From: Ypsolopha sequella
Taxonomy: Eukaryota; Arthropoda; Insecta; Lepidoptera; Ypsolophidae
Direction of reading: 5' to 3'
DNA length: 64,000 nucleotides
NCBI GenBank assembly: GCA_934047225.1
Contig: OW203986.1
Location: 23,129,221 to 23,193,220 of the forward strand
Positions 1 to 9,814 of this stretch are shown here, piece by piece (position 1 is the stretch's first letter; every line of letters begins with the position of its first letter). The notes beneath the pieces are model-generated. The model saw only the letters and a list, made by a program, of their open reading frames with translations, did no database searches and was not told the origin of the DNA. The translations under genes were made by a program, and so were the position numbers.

Positions 1-2
1 AG

Positions 3-137
3 CGAGAATCGGCCGTCCGCGCCGCCGCCGCCTGCCGCCGACATCTCCGGGGCTTGCGGCGGTCCCTGAAGACGCTCACCGCCGCCGCCGCGCACCTCAC
101 TACCTCGTACCAAGAAGACGTGGGAGCGCCGGTCTAG
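3..137 (+). CDS. 3' end of a terminal coding exon, product unknown (5' partial)
   Basis: The first 137 bases are strongly GC-rich and then give way to AT-rich DNA. The frame starting at base 3 stays open for 44 codons to a TAG at 135-137, and most third positions are G or C, as expected of a real coding frame. The visible peptide tail is rich in Ala, Arg and Leu, could form an amphipathic helix, and ends in EDVGAPV. A polyadenylation signal follows at 272, so this would be the last exon of a plus-strand gene whose body lies to the left. I do not recognise the protein. The frame from base 2 is open longer, to about 258, but is a low-complexity Arg/Pro run that crosses the UTR-like sequence, so I prefer frame 3. 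No splice acceptor is visible inside the window. Confidence 0.5.
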   Translation, partial: RESAVRAAAACRRHLRGLRRSLKTLTAAAAHLTTSYQEDVGAPV

Positions 138-300
138 CTCATGCCCATCCTGTGATCCAAGCCTGTCCCATCGCGTTGTGTACATATAGTGGTAGCAGCC
201 CGCTCTGTATAAATAGGTTTAAGTTAGGGCTGGCCGTGAATGGGAGTGATTTAAGTTAATTGAAGCTATTTAATAAACATAATTTTCTTCTATTTTCATA
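138..300 (+). terminator. 3' UTR with AATAAA polyadenylation signal
   Basis: The AATAAA hexamer at 272-277 lies 135 bp after the stop codon and is followed by a T-rich stretch (283-310) that fits a downstream element. Together with the drop in GC content this supports a transcript end near 290-300 for the gene at the left edge. Confidence 0.5.
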
Positions 301-838
301 TTTTCTTTTAGATTGATCCTTCGCATTCTGTTTTAAGATTAACTTGGCGGCTATGTCCGCAATAATAAGGATTTATCAATCAAATATCTAGATAAACGCA
401 AGCTCAGGCACCTGACAGAGATAAAACACGTTGAAATCTAAAACTATTTCAATGGATCGATGACCACTGATGATTATATTGATTGCGTACTCAATGTGTA
501 ATTTACAATTTAATAGCATTAATATAGTGAGATAAACATGTTGCTTAGTGAATCACAGAACAGGCCACGACTTGGCTCATCGACCATACTGTTGCACAGT
601 TTCTCTTCTTGGCTGTTGCCGTGATAGGTGACATAATAACAATATTTTAATTTGTCACATCAGCATCACCCAAGTAATTTGGGCTTAGAGGAGATGAATT
701 TCGGATTCACCATAGGATTGTGGCATATAGACATTGTTTCTGTATGGGCCGAAATCGTTAAATTTTAAGAGTCATTTACACGAGTTGATAGATAAGATCG
801 GAACGTAAAATCAGTTGGATAGAAATACCATCTTTAAT
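301..838. other. Intergenic, nothing recognised
   Basis: AT-rich sequence downstream of the polyadenylation site. No open frame, RNA gene or repeat shared with the rest of the window was seen. Confidence 0.5.
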
Positions 839-840
839 TA

Positions 841-1286
841 TATCTATGACCTCTAAATATAACGTTTACAGTTTAGACTATATGAAGGCTTATAAATCGT
901 TAATTAAATTCATTAAATTGTAAATGGTCGCAAACGCTTTTTCAATTAAGGCGCATCCATGATCTAAATTACATATACAGTGTTAAGATGAAGTTACGGA
1001 AGCCGAAAACTGGCGGTAGTAGTCATCCATACGAACAACTTTCCGTAAAAAAAATCTGTTGTTACATAGATTTTGGTCGCGTAGCTATGAAACAGCTGTT
1101 TTTTTTCCACGATTTGAGGCTTAGCTCCATAGTAAAAGTTGTTCGTATGGACGAGTATTATCGCCAGTTAATTGAAAAAGCGTTTGCGACCATTTACAAT
1201 TTAATGAATTTAATTAACGATTTATAAGCCTTCATATTGTTAAAGTATAAACTGTAATTACGTTATATTTAGAGGTCATAGATATA
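841..1286. mobile_element. Foldback element with long arms around a truncated MITE
   Basis: Bases 841-948 and 1168-1286 are near-perfect inverted copies, both containing the run around ATGGTCGCAAACGC. Between them lies a second repeat (about 982-1167) whose left end TTAAGATGAAGTTACGG and inner part TCCATACGAACAAC match the full-length element at 38386-38658. The right end of the inner copy is truncated. An open frame at 988-1227 crosses both layers and is not a gene. Confidence 0.7.
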
Positions 1287-1685
1287 ACACCCAGTATATA
1301 CATGTTTCGGTACAAATATCGACGGAAACGATATTGAAATGACGTTTATTTTATATTATATCAACGCGCACAGTTGAACGCAGTACGAACTGGCATCTCC
1401 AGATAGCGCAAATTAGGAAAAAATAATATAAGTACATATACAATTTCACAAGGAAGAGACGGTATTTCGAAAAAAAATGTTTAATATTTTAGTTATTGAA
1501 TTATCTAACCATTAGCGATTGCTTGAAAATAAATAACGTAAATTTGAGTTAAAACAGAAATTATTTCAAACTTCAGCCATTCTTTTGAATATGGTATTTT
1601 GTAAGATTAAAATATAATTTACTTGTGGATCTTCACGCCGAAATATTGGAGATAAGTGCTTTATTTTTATTTCTGTCCACTAACG
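1287..1685. other. Mostly unrecognised, one short repeat fragment
   Basis: Bases about 1305-1365 resemble the middle of the tRNA-related repeat at 12480-12530 (shared ATATCGA.GGAAAC and ATTGAAAT.ACGTT). The rest is AT-rich and unassigned. Confidence 0.35.
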
Positions 1686-2105
1686 AGTTAAGGGGCTATA
1701 CCGTGAAAATTGACACTTTTTGAAGTTATTTATCTGCTATTTTAATGAAGTTCCAAGTAAAATGAATTAGTATAACAATTTTGGGACCTTTTACTAGATT
1801 TTGGTCTATCAGAAACGCGATAGGAGGAATTTCATTCGATAGAAATAATTATTGAAATCAGGTCTAAATTTACACTTTTTTTTATATTCTGACAAATTAG
1901 GAAAGCATACAGACTTGAAACATATTTATTTAGGTGGGTTTTAACTACACCTAAATTACTGGTTATGGAATTTTTTGTAGCTATTTTAGTTAATTTTGAA
2001 TTAATTTAAAACCGACTTTTTGACAATTTTCCCCGATTCCGTCTCTTTCGCACTGCGGGTCTTTCTGCCTGGAGTAACGGGGACCTTTGCTAGCACGGTA
2101 TATCA
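1686..2105 (+). repeat. Dispersed repeat, second copy inverted at 57745-58045
   Basis: The left end, AAGGGGCTATACCGTGAAAA then GACACTTTTTGA, and the right end, CTGGAGTAACGGGGAC, match the reverse complement of 57745-58045, with several blocks in the same order between them. No terminal inverted repeat is obvious and no coding remnant was seen. Family unknown. Confidence 0.55.
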
Positions 2106-2470
2106 CCTTAAAAGGAAGCAAGAAACTGCCAACCATAGCTGGACGACGCGCCTTAATATTAAAAAAAAAAAAAAACTACAAAAGTAAGTATGCAGTTTGG
2201 ATCAATAAAGTCGTTCTGGGATTCCCGGTATTGTACTCCGAGTAACATAACTCTTATAAGAGTTATAAGTGTAAGTACATAACATCATTTAATTAACGGA
2301 GTTCTGCTGTAGCAAGTAAAATATGGGTTACTATTGTTGCTAATAAGTTTCGGTATACGTGAGAATAGATAGGGCAACCAATCCAATAAAAAAATTAAAC
2401 ATTTGGCCAGACAAGCACTGCAATAATGTGTAGGGTTTGTCATTTCTCGAGACTTCCCGGGAAATCGAGA
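2106..2470. other. Unassigned, with poly(A) run and small palindrome
   Basis: There is a run of 15 A at about 2161-2175, a short direct repeat ACTCTTATAAGAGTTATAAG near 2248, and a hairpin around CTCGAGACTTCCCGGGAAAT near 2436-2472. No feature is supported. Confidence 0.4.
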
Positions 2471-2735
2471 AATTTACATTTCCCGTTCGCGCTAAGTTTG
2501 CCGGTCTGTCTGCCCGTCCGTCGTCGGTAACAGGGCTTCAGCCGTTAAATACATTTTACTATGGCCTCTATCACGGAAAATAATAATAATTAGAACCCAT
2601 AGAAAAAAGGATAATTTTTTAACGTTACCATGTCCCTCCCAACCCCCCATTATGTCCGAAACAATACGACCGAAAAATATGAAAAAGTCATGGTAATTGA
2701 TTAAACGTAAAGATACAAGAAAAATATGGCAGTTA
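2471..2735 (-). repeat. Fragment of the GGCCAAGTGCGAGT repeat, long subtype (II)
   Basis: The CTGCCCGTCCGTCG step run and the block CCGAAAAATATGAAAAAGTC followed by a TAAAGAT.ACA.AAAAATAT tail match the reverse orientation of subtype II copies at 19084 and 22559. It is broken at its right side by the foldback that begins near 2731. Confidence 0.5.
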
Positions 2736-3070
2736 AGGTTACCGCAAAGTGCATAACTTAACTTTGTTTTTCTTGTTTAGAAATTTAAAATTGATAAGTT
2801 TTTTGATCTGTGCCATTTGACGCCAATGCTTCAGTATTAGTGAGGTTTATAAAGCGAGAGTTTAAAAATGTATACACAATTAGTTTGGACAATATGTTAT
2901 GACTAATTGTGCATTAAATTTCAAACTCGTGCTTTATAAACATCACTAATACTGAACTATTCGTGTTAACTGCCACATACTAAAATGTTTTTAAATTTTT
3001 AACTTCTAAACAAGAAATACAAAGTTAAGTCATGCACTGTGTGCTAAGCGACTGACGTTTAACCTTAAGA
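2731..3070. mobile_element. Foldback element J, copy 1
   Basis: Left arm (about 2731-2865) and right arm (about 2920-3070) are inverted copies. Each contains a TTAACTTTG/CAAAGTTAA block, the CTTGTTTAGAA/TTCTAAACAAG block and CAGTATTAGTGA/TCACTAATACTG. A half copy lies at 7205-7385. No coding capacity. The superfamily is not clear from the ends. Confidence 0.65.
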
Positions 3071-3220
3071 TATTAAGCGTTGCGTACGAAGCGGGAGCCG
3101 CGAATTTTTTGTCGTCTAAAATTTTAGAGGCTTATTTGTGTCGCCTTAATGTTGCTATGATGACATCGACATTGTTGTATTGTAATTTACTGTTTTTATG
3201 GTTCCGTACTCGCATTGTGT

Positions 3221-3270
3221 GATGGTACGGAACCCTTTGTTCATGATTCCTACTCACACTTAGCCAAATT
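3221..3270 (-). repeat. 5' head fragment of the GGCCAAGTGCGAGT repeat
   Basis: Read on the minus strand this is a diverged head, TTTGGCTAAGTGTGAGTAGG, followed by AAAGGGTTCCGTACCAT. Only about 50 bp remain. Confidence 0.5.
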
Positions 3271-3622
3271 ATTACAATACAAAAAATACACATTCCTTTT
3301 GTAAAAAGGACAAAAATTTACTATCTCACAAAATCAAACAAGCAACGTTTTAGGTTATCCGCTAGCTATGCTTATAATATAATAATATGTTCTCTTAGAT
3401 GCTATAACTAAATTATACTTTTTTAGTTGCAGTGAGATATTTAAAATCAGTAGCATTTTGCATACATTATGTTATTAAAGAAGAAGAAAAAATTAGTAGA
3501 GCAAAAAAATAAGAAATCAATCTAGTAAAATCGCAAATCGCACCCAACACGGTGAGAGTAAAAACAGATGAATAAAACGTGGTGTAGCGCAAGGATTTTC
3601 GCGGTTTCAGAAGATAGCGACC

Positions 3623-3703
3623 ATGGCGGCTCCTGCCGCCCTGTCGAAGGAACCTGCCGTCGCCGTGCAAAAACAAAGAGTCAAAGCGCAGAATAGCCGA
3701 TAG
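3623..3703 (+). other. Short GC3-rich open frame with good start context (weak candidate)
   Basis: An ATG in the context CGACCATGG opens a 26-residue frame (begins MAAPAALSKEPAVAV, ends in basic residues, stop at 3701-3703). Codon choice is unlike the AT-rich surroundings. It could be a relic or a first exon, but no clear donor site follows and no partner exon was found. It could equally be chance. I do not recognise it. Confidence 0.12.
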
Positions 3704-3879
3704 GATGTCTACTAGATTTGTTTAAGATTTATTGCACAATCATAAATTCTCGCCTTCCCGACTTTTCTCGTGCAGAATTTCTCAGAAACAAGAACAATCG
3801 ATTTCCCGGGAATAAACTTTAAATATTCGGTAACAGAGAATCCATATTGTCTGGTAGGTAGGTACCTAAGATTATATGT

Positions 3880-4110
3880 TTTTATAGCGAAATCCATCGC
3901 TTTGGATACTGTAATTATTAGAGTGCATTACAAACTAGAAATCAATCAGAAACAAATTCTAAGTAAACAAATATTTAGAATTAGTTCCTCGGGCTAGGAT
4001 TCGAACGTGCGACCTCCTGCTTACATGACAGGCAATAAATATTTGTCGACTTGAAATTTGTTTCTGTGATTTCTAGTTTGTAATGCACTCTAATAATAAT
4101 TAGTAGGTAC
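3880..4110 (-). mobile_element. tRNA-related foldback element, copy 1
   Basis: The two ends carry the inverted block TTATTAGAGTGCATTACAAA (about 3915) and TTTGTAATGCACTCTAATAA (about 4078). Between them, on the minus strand, is the 3' half of a tRNA-like sequence with a box-B match GTTCGAATCC at 3993-4002 and an acceptor-like TAGCCCG. The same architecture is intact at 29965-30227. The left flank, with CGAAATCCATCGCTTTGGAT, is also present beside the fragment at 12985-13072, so the repeat extends beyond the arms. Confidence 0.6.
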
Positions 4111-4639
4111 CATAAATAGGCGAAATGTTGTTTCAAATTCAAACTACCTACCTACTAGCTAGCGGTTACGATTGTGAAAGCGATATTTACTGGCGCCCCA
4201 AGAAATCCGATTACATAATTAGGACGGACTAAAACTGGCATATTACGAATGAGAGCATCATCTGCGCAATAGCATTCCCTGGACTCGAATTTTGTTTTCA
4301 TATACGTCCCATAGCATGCCAGACTAGAAAATTCCAACTCTACTAAGGATGAAAACACGCTGTTTTCCCTTTCTAGTTGGACGCGTGACAGCCCTAAATT
4401 CGGCCTGACTGACCCTGTACTAAATACAGGCAGCCTAGAAATCGATCGACTCTTCGTCGAACCGCGGTGCCCTCACTGTTAGTATGTTCTGTGATTGTGT
4501 CGAACAACGAAGACAGGTTTAATCTTATATCGACTTCATTTCAATGTTTCAAATTTATGTCAATTTAATTTCAACCTAGCCCATTTGTAACAATTTTTGC
4601 TAATCACCCCGTGGTTCAAGCTCTTCTTGATTTGGGGTC
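4111..4639. other. Unassigned
   Basis: No feature supported. The stretch 4400-4510 is somewhat GC-richer but has no open frame with splice signals. Confidence 0.4.
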
Positions 4640-4718
4640 TGTAACTGTACAAGAGCTATACACATAGGGGCTAATGTAGTACTACAAGTGTATATCATGA
4701 TGTGATCTCCACTGTACA
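4640..4718. repeat. Partial copy of the 117-bp TA-flanked MITE K
   Basis: Matches the right two thirds of the elements at 49161 and 53835: AGGGGCTAATGT, a GTACT.CAAGTGTAT block, and the end GTGATCTCCACTGTACA. The left arm is diverged. Confidence 0.55.
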
Positions 4719-4727
4719 AGCACCTTT

Positions 4728-5022
4728 TTAGGGTTCCGTACCCAAAGGGTAAACAACGGGACCATATTACTAAGACTCCGCTGTCCGTCTGTCTGTCCGT
4801 CTGTCACCAGGCTGTATCTCATGAACCGTGATAGTTACACAGTTGAAATTTTCACACATGATGTATTTCTGTTGCCGCTATAACAACTAATACTAAAAAA
4901 CGGAATAAAATAAATATTTATGAGGGCTCCCGTACAACAGAAATGTTTTTTTTTTGCCGTTTTTATAAATAATGGTACGGAACCCTTCGTACGCGATTCC
5001 GACTCGCACTTGGCCGGTTTTT
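4728..5022 (-). repeat. GGCCAAGTGCGAGT repeat, short subtype (I), complete
   Basis: Read on the minus strand it starts AAACCGGCCAAGTGCGAGTC, reaches the GGGTTCCGTACCAT block after about 35 bp, contains a poly(A)-like stretch and a GACAGACGGACAGACAG step run, and ends GGTACGGAACCCTAAAAA. The GGGTTCCGTAC block near the head is the inverted complement of the tail. Other copies lie at 7431, 10814 and 27424. I recall this family as abundant in Lepidoptera but cannot name it safely. Confidence 0.75.
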
Positions 5023-5196
5023 ACTATACTGTCTGAGGATAATGTTGCGCATTTTGATGCTACCTACCTACTTTTTGTTTTTTGTTGTGATTATTTGATT
5101 TTATTTTATGATTGTACTTTCTTTTGTTGTATTTGCATGTACTTTTGAGAAATTAGTTTTTGTAATTGTAATGGGGTCTAAATTTAATTACCCTAA

Positions 5197-5661
5197 CCCC
5201 CGGTTTCTGAAAGGCCAATCAAAGTTAACAGTAGATTAAAAAAACTTTAACCGCAAATAACGGTGAAAATAAAGTATGAATAAATATAATTTTAGGTGTA
5301 TTAGCTTTTTATTTGTAGTTTTAACAATTATATGATAATAATAAAAAAATATTAAACTTTATTTTCGATATATTTCGGCCTCATCAGTGAGGCCGTTATC
5401 AGTCGAGTCATGTCATCATCATCAGTCACTGATGAAGCCGAAATATATCGAAAATATAAAGTTTATTATTTTTTTATTATTATCACATAATTGTTAAAAC
5501 TACAGGTGAAAATAAAGCATATATGAAGTCTGAATAGTGATGAATCAATAATTAACTTAGTTCATTTTTGATTTAAAATTTCCACTTTTTCTGGCTTAAT
5601 CCGCAGATAATTATTTTTTTAGTCTACTGTTAACATTGATTGGCCTTTCAGAAACCGGGGG
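5197..5661. mobile_element. TIR element with TAA duplication (PIF/Harbinger-like ends)
   Basis: Ends are inverted copies: CCCCCGGTTTCTGAAAGGCC at 5197 and its complement ending at 5661, extending through GTTAACAGTAGA for about 39 bp. TAA is present at 5194-5196 and 5662-5664, a 3-bp duplication typical of PIF/Harbinger. The 465-bp interior has no transposase and contains the nested hairpin at 5338-5490. Superfamily assignment rests on the duplication size only. Confidence 0.65.
5338..5490. repeat. Nested hairpin with TATATTTCGGC stems
   Basis: Arms AAACTTTATTTTCGATATAT and ATATATCGAAAATATAAAGT frame a core with GGCCTCATCAGTGAGGCC and TCACTGATGAAGCCG. A related, longer palindrome with GATATATTTCGGGCC stems is at 33742-33852. 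The A/T-rich flanks ATAATAATAAAAAAAT and its complement extend the pairing. Confidence 0.6.
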
Positions 5662-5921
5662 TAAGCTAGGTAGGTCTGATATAGAACAGTTAAAATCTAT
5701 GAGACAAAGGAAGGAAGGCCAATTCAACTAGCTAGAATAATTTCATGTACTGTTATACCCCAACAATATTACAAGTTGAAAAAATCTCATGGTTGGTTTA
5801 CAGTTAAATCAAAAGCCGCTTACGAGCAGTAGAGTATTTTTTTTCGTTTCGATGTTTTGGTGATACTAACAAGAAAAAATAGTATCTAGATTTTTTTTGA
5901 GCTCTTTGGTATAGCCAAAGA

Positions 5922-5968
5922 AAACCGGTCAAGTGCGAGTCTGACTCGCGTACCTAGGGTTCCGTAAT
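5922..5968 (+). repeat. 5' head of the GGCCAAGTGCGAGT repeat (subtype II-like)
   Basis: AAACCGGTCAAGTGCGAGTC followed by GCGTACCTAGGGTTCCGT, as in the complete subtype II copy at 19084. The body is missing after about 50 bp. Confidence 0.6.
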
Positions 5969-6135
5969 TCGACAATTTCGGGAACAGAATATAGATACTA
6001 CACATAAATGACAAAATCCCTGAATACAACGCCAAAAATGCCTTTTGGTCTTTGAAACTTCATAAATAATTTGTGAAAATTGTTTCGCTTTTTATTTCCA
6101 AGAAACTTTTACGTGTTCACGCGAATCATTTGCCT

Positions 6136-6768
6136 GTAGCCTAAGCATGAAAACATCTTCGTATAGTTGCGTTTCAAACTACATCAAAATCGTATGGAAT
6201 CTGGGAAACCGCTCCAAGCGGACAGTCGCGGAACTAACAAGTCTAACAACTACGTGTAGGGTTGCCAGATGGAAAAATTAAAAAGGAGGGCAAATTAGTG
6301 CTACTAAGCAAAAAAAGGAGGACATACTTAAATAAAACGGTATGTCCTTCATGTTTCATTTTTTTTTAAATTTTTTCTAGAACTACCTATTTAATCAGAT
6401 ATTTGTATGTTTTGCCAGTGTAACATGTGTAGTTTTGCATATATAGCATAAGCCCAATGAATGAGTGTGACAGCGATAGTGCAACTCCACGCGATAGAAA
6501 TAGGTCCATGAACCGTGCGTGTGGGCATAGATAACTATCATAATAATACTATTTTTGAAAATACGTGTGGGTTAACAAAGTGGTATCGGCGATGCTCGCA
6601 AAATTTGAAAAAGGAGGACAATTGTTAGGTGATGGAGGACGGGAGGACAAATTGTGAAAAAGGAGGACATGTCCTCCTTTAAGATACCATCTGGCAACCC
6701 TAACTACGTGGCAACCTAAGTTTAGTTTCAAACGCAACTATACGGAGATGTTTTCATGCTTAGGCTAC
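6136..6768. mobile_element. Foldback element L, copy 1, occupied by a hAT element
   Basis: Ends are GTAGCCTAAGCATGAAAACA and the complement TGTTTTCATGCTTAGGCTAC, each continuing through the CGTATAGTTGCGTTT block. The same element without the insertion is at 8579-8748 and shows the pre-insertion sequence GCTACGTGGCAACCTAAG. The host element is about 180 bp; the remaining length is the insertion at 6257-6702. Confidence 0.75.
6257..6702. mobile_element. hAT-type non-autonomous element (TAGGGTTGCC family), member 1
   Basis: 446 bp with ends TAGGGTTGCCAGATGG and CCATCTGGCAACCCTA, flanked by a perfect 8-bp duplication ACTACGTG (6249-6256 and 6703-6710), the hAT signature. The subterminal zones are loaded with GGAGGACA and its complement TGTCCTCC (about eight copies including variants). 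No transposase coding was recognised. An unoccupied host copy at 8579-8748 has the target only once. Confidence 0.85.
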
Positions 6769-7007
6769 TGAACCTGAAACGTCGACAAAAAACGTTGCGA
6801 TTTTATATAAGTACCTTTGTTTTGGACTTCTTATCACAAATACAAAATAAGCTTGATTATAACTTATTCATGAATTAATCCATCATCTTCAATTAAGATA
6901 TCCCTGACCTAACCCAAGGAGTTTCTCAGATAAGATAACACGGTAGCAACCCAGGAAGTTAAGGCGCATAGTACCGTGAAATGGGTACTTTCTAATGGGA
7001 TTATGGC

Positions 7008-7175
7008 TTTTTTAGGGTTCCGTAGTACCCAAAAAGTACAAAAGGAACCTTTATGGTGAGGCTCCGTTGTCCGTCCGTATGTCATTAGCACCGTTATTAG
7101 AGATGAAGACTTGAAATTTAGGCACAAAAATAGCATTAATTTGCCCACAACACACGGTGAGAAAAAAAATTGAAA
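7008..7175 (-). repeat. 3' part of GGCCAAGTGCGAGT repeat, subtype II
   Basis: TTTAGGGTTCCGTAGTACC, then AAAGGAACCTTTATGGTGAG and CTCCGTTGTCCGTCCGT, match the minus orientation of the repeat at 22559 and the complement of the tail at 28600. Truncated on the right, where a half copy of foldback J begins. Confidence 0.6.
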
Positions 7176-7204
7176 AATTTAACTATGATTTTAAGTTGGT
7201 TTCG

Positions 7205-7385
7205 ACCAGATCATTACTAATTATGCATTAAATTACAAACTCATACCTTTATAAACCTCACTTATACTAAACTATTGGTGTTAACTGCCACACATCGAAA
7301 TGTTTATCAATTTTTAACTTCTAAACAAGACATACAAAGTTAAGTTATGCACTTTGTGCTAAGGGACTGACGTTTAACCTTAAAT
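7205..7385. repeat. Right half of foldback element J, copy 2
   Basis: Same order of blocks as 2895-3070: ATGCATTAAATT, CTTTATAAAC, GTGTTAACTGCCACA, CTTCTAAACAAGA and the end GACTGACGTTTAACCTTAA. The left arm is absent. Confidence 0.6.
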
Positions 7386-7430
7386 GTATTTTAAACTGAT
7401 GAAATAGTATTACGTCAGCTATTGCAATTT

Positions 7431-7720
7431 TTAGGGTTCCGTACCCCTAAGGGTAACCAACGGGACCCTATTACTAAGATTCCGCTGTCCGTCTGTCTGT
7501 CCGTCTGTCCGTCTGTCACCAGGCTGTACCTCATGAACCGTGATAGTTAGACAGTTGAAACACAGATGATGTTGCCGCTATAACAACAAATACTAAAAAA
7601 CAGAATAAAATAAATATTTAAGGGGGCTCCCATACAACAGACATGTTTTTTTTGCCGTTTTTTATAGATAATGGTACGGAACTCTTCGTGCGCTAGTCCG
7701 ACTCGCACTTGACCGGTTTT
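7431..7720 (-). repeat. GGCCAAGTGCGAGT repeat, subtype I
   Basis: Nearly complete minus-strand copy, parallel to 4728-5022: head AAACCGGTCAAGTGCGAGTC on the minus strand, GACAGACGGACAGACGGACA step run, and tail GGTACGGAACCCTAAAAA. Confidence 0.7.
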
Positions 7721-7759
7721 TTGCATAGATACAGTTTATGGGCCGGGGAGTTACATAGA

Positions 7760-7830
7760 TTACTTTTGTAAAAATGAAATCACCGTGGGCGTAGCCGCGG
7801 GCAAAAGGCAGTAGTATATATTTTATTCTT
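7760..7830 (+). repeat. Tail of a GCGTAGCCGCGGGC...AAAAGGC repeat
   Basis: GTGGGCGTAGCCGCGGGCAA followed by AAGGCAGTA is the 3' end of a dispersed repeat. Equivalent tails occur at 46060, 47140 and 59640. Confidence 0.5.
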
Positions 7831-8337
7831 GATGCACAAGAAAACATAATTCTAAATTACACGATAAAAGCTATGTATGATTTTTAGTTTATTTGTCGGA
7901 GGGTTTATTATTACTACCCAAATACAAAGTATACTTACACACTGTGGGAGGTAGTATGTACTATACATATACATAGATATTCTACTACAGACTATTAGAT
8001 AACTCCAGCCGGTTGGCAACACGCTACAAACCAAATGAAACGACCTTCAGCTAATAGTTCGCCATTCCTGTGTCTGGATGTCTGCGGGTTTATTACATAA
8101 TTTAGTTTTATTGTATTCTGTATAGCTGCAGGTTCGCTGTTGCTACTTAACCGTTTCTTTAGAAGCTGAATGTCAAGTACTTACAATGAATGTTTCATGA
8201 TAAACTTGATTTTGAAGATTGCTCTCTCTGGAAGGCAGTTTTATCAGTGATATTGACGAAGTATAGTGGGTATCGTAGAATCGTTAGATAATCTAAGTAC
8301 TACGGCAAACACGGACGGTATGTAAGCGTACTACTAG
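7831..8337. other. Unassigned
   Basis: AT-rich, no repeat partner in the window, no supported gene. Confidence 0.4.
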
Positions 8338-8788
8338 GGGGCTGTCCATATATTACGTCATCAATTTTTGACGACTTCCCCCCCGAGAGGCTTCTGAAAA
8401 AAAAAACAATTCCCATACAAAAAATCGATGATGTCATTACTGCCCCTATGGAAATATTTTTAAGAAGTACCGCTCAAAATTATTGTTCCCGTGTACCAAA
8501 CGGCTATCCTGTACATCGATTTGCGGTTTTCTACCAATATTTGCTTTGTACACAGTCCACTAGTGCTCATGCAGACCAGTAGCCTAAGCATGAAAACATC
8601 TCCGTACAGTTGCGTTTCAAACTACATCAAAATCGTATGGAATCTAGGAAACCGCTCCAAGCGGACAATAGCGGAACTAACAGCTACGTGGCAACCTAAG
8701 TTTAGTTTCAACCGCAACTACACGGAGATGTTTTCATGCTTAGGCTACAGACCACCCTTCCTAATTTTAAATTAATATGGACGACCCC
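8338..8788. mobile_element. TIR element with TAG duplication, containing foldback L copy 2
   Basis: Ends GGGGCTGTCCATATATTA and TTAATATGGACGACCCC are imperfect inverted copies. TAG occurs at 8335-8337 and 8789-8791. A 3-bp duplication suggests PIF/Harbinger. The 451 bp include the 170-bp nested foldback at 8579-8748. No coding capacity. Confidence 0.6.
8579..8748. mobile_element. Foldback element L, copy 2 (unoccupied)
   Basis: Ends GTAGCCTAAGCATG and CATGCTTAGGCTAC with long internal arms. AGACCA is repeated on both sides (8573-8578 and 8749-8754), a possible 6-bp target duplication. Lacks the hAT insertion found in copy 1 at 6136. Confidence 0.75.
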
Positions 8789-9284
8789 TAGGGGGGGTCT
8801 GTTATCCTCGCCATGCTAGACAGAAAGATCAATTCAAACTGCTCTACTTTTTCACCCCTAGATCTTAATGGTCTCCATTTAGTCTAAAAAAATCATGTCG
8901 ACGACTTTCTCGCTATAAATAGTGCCAATATAACGATCGAGCTTGTAGAGGCCAACTTGCCAAAATTCAGGTTCTGAGAAAGGGTGAAATCGTTATTCTA
9001 TGCACGCAGCACTCGCTGTCTGTCGGCACATGCCACGGTTTATTCCCAGGCGATTTCTATGGTCCTAGACAATCTACACAGTAACTTCTAGTAATTTGTC
9101 GGTACAAATACTTGCAAGATATTTATGTATACCTTTACTCTACTTCACACATTGAATTTACTTGAAAATCTTAAAATACACACGATACTAGTTGCTTTTC
9201 AAAAACTGAACGAACGCGAAAAAAGTCGAGGCATTTTTTTTTAATAGCAGTAGAACTATACGAGGTTATATTTATTTATATAGC
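8789..9284. other. Unassigned
   Basis: No repeat partner or gene recognised. Base composition is slightly higher in GC around 8990-9070, with no supported frame. Confidence 0.4.
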
Positions 9285-9431
9285 TATAGCTTCATACTGA
9301 AGACTCGGTTTGTGCTCAGTATCAAGGTTCAATGACCATTTTTGTGAAATTCGTAAATTATATTTTTCGTGAGCGCTCTACACTAACGCCATTAATTAAA
9401 TTGTTGGAAAATTTCAGCTGTAAAAACTATC
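9285..9431. repeat. Half of a TATACAAGGTGA-type MITE
   Basis: CTTCATACTGAAGACTCGGT, then a GTGCTCAGTATCAAGGTTCA block and TTTTGTGAAATTCGTA, resemble the left arms of the elements at 54440 and 35368. No right arm was found. Confidence 0.4.
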
Positions 9432-9640
9432 ACGAATCTTATCATGGAAATGGATGGCATTAAGGACGAATTGTTTTTGAATATTTAGTTTTTATAATCA
9501 AACTGAAAATAAAATAAAAAAATAATACGTATATTTAAAACCTTGAAATCAACTTTCAAACAAAAAACAAATAATTTAAATATCTATTGAATTACAGGAA
9601 TTATGAATTCATGAATCTGTAAGAAAATTTCGGCAATTTC
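9432..9640 (+). repeat. Dispersed repeat M, copy 1
   Basis: Shares ACGAATCTTATCA.GGAAA, GGATGGCAT..AGGACGAA, AAACCTTGAAATCAA and AAGAAAATTTCGGCAATT in the same order with 26810-27017. Function and family unknown. Confidence 0.6.
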
Positions 9641-9814
9641 ATATGTAAAGACCTATTATAACGCTCTCTATCGAACTAAAATAGCTATGACTTATAAGCT
9701 CATAGGTATTCTATTATTGTATTGGGCGTATTCTGGAAATTCCTGGCGAAAAATACAGAACGAATAAAAATATTGTTCGGAATAGTAAGAACATAAGTTG
9801 GTATAATAAATACT

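Noticed and set aside
5435..5470. CACTGATGAAGCCGAAATATATCGAAAA resembles a hammerhead ribozyme core (CUGAUGA and GAAA)
   Set aside because: No stem II can form between CTGATGA and a following GAAA, because the bases flanking the gap do not pair. The similarity is limited to short motifs within a palindrome.
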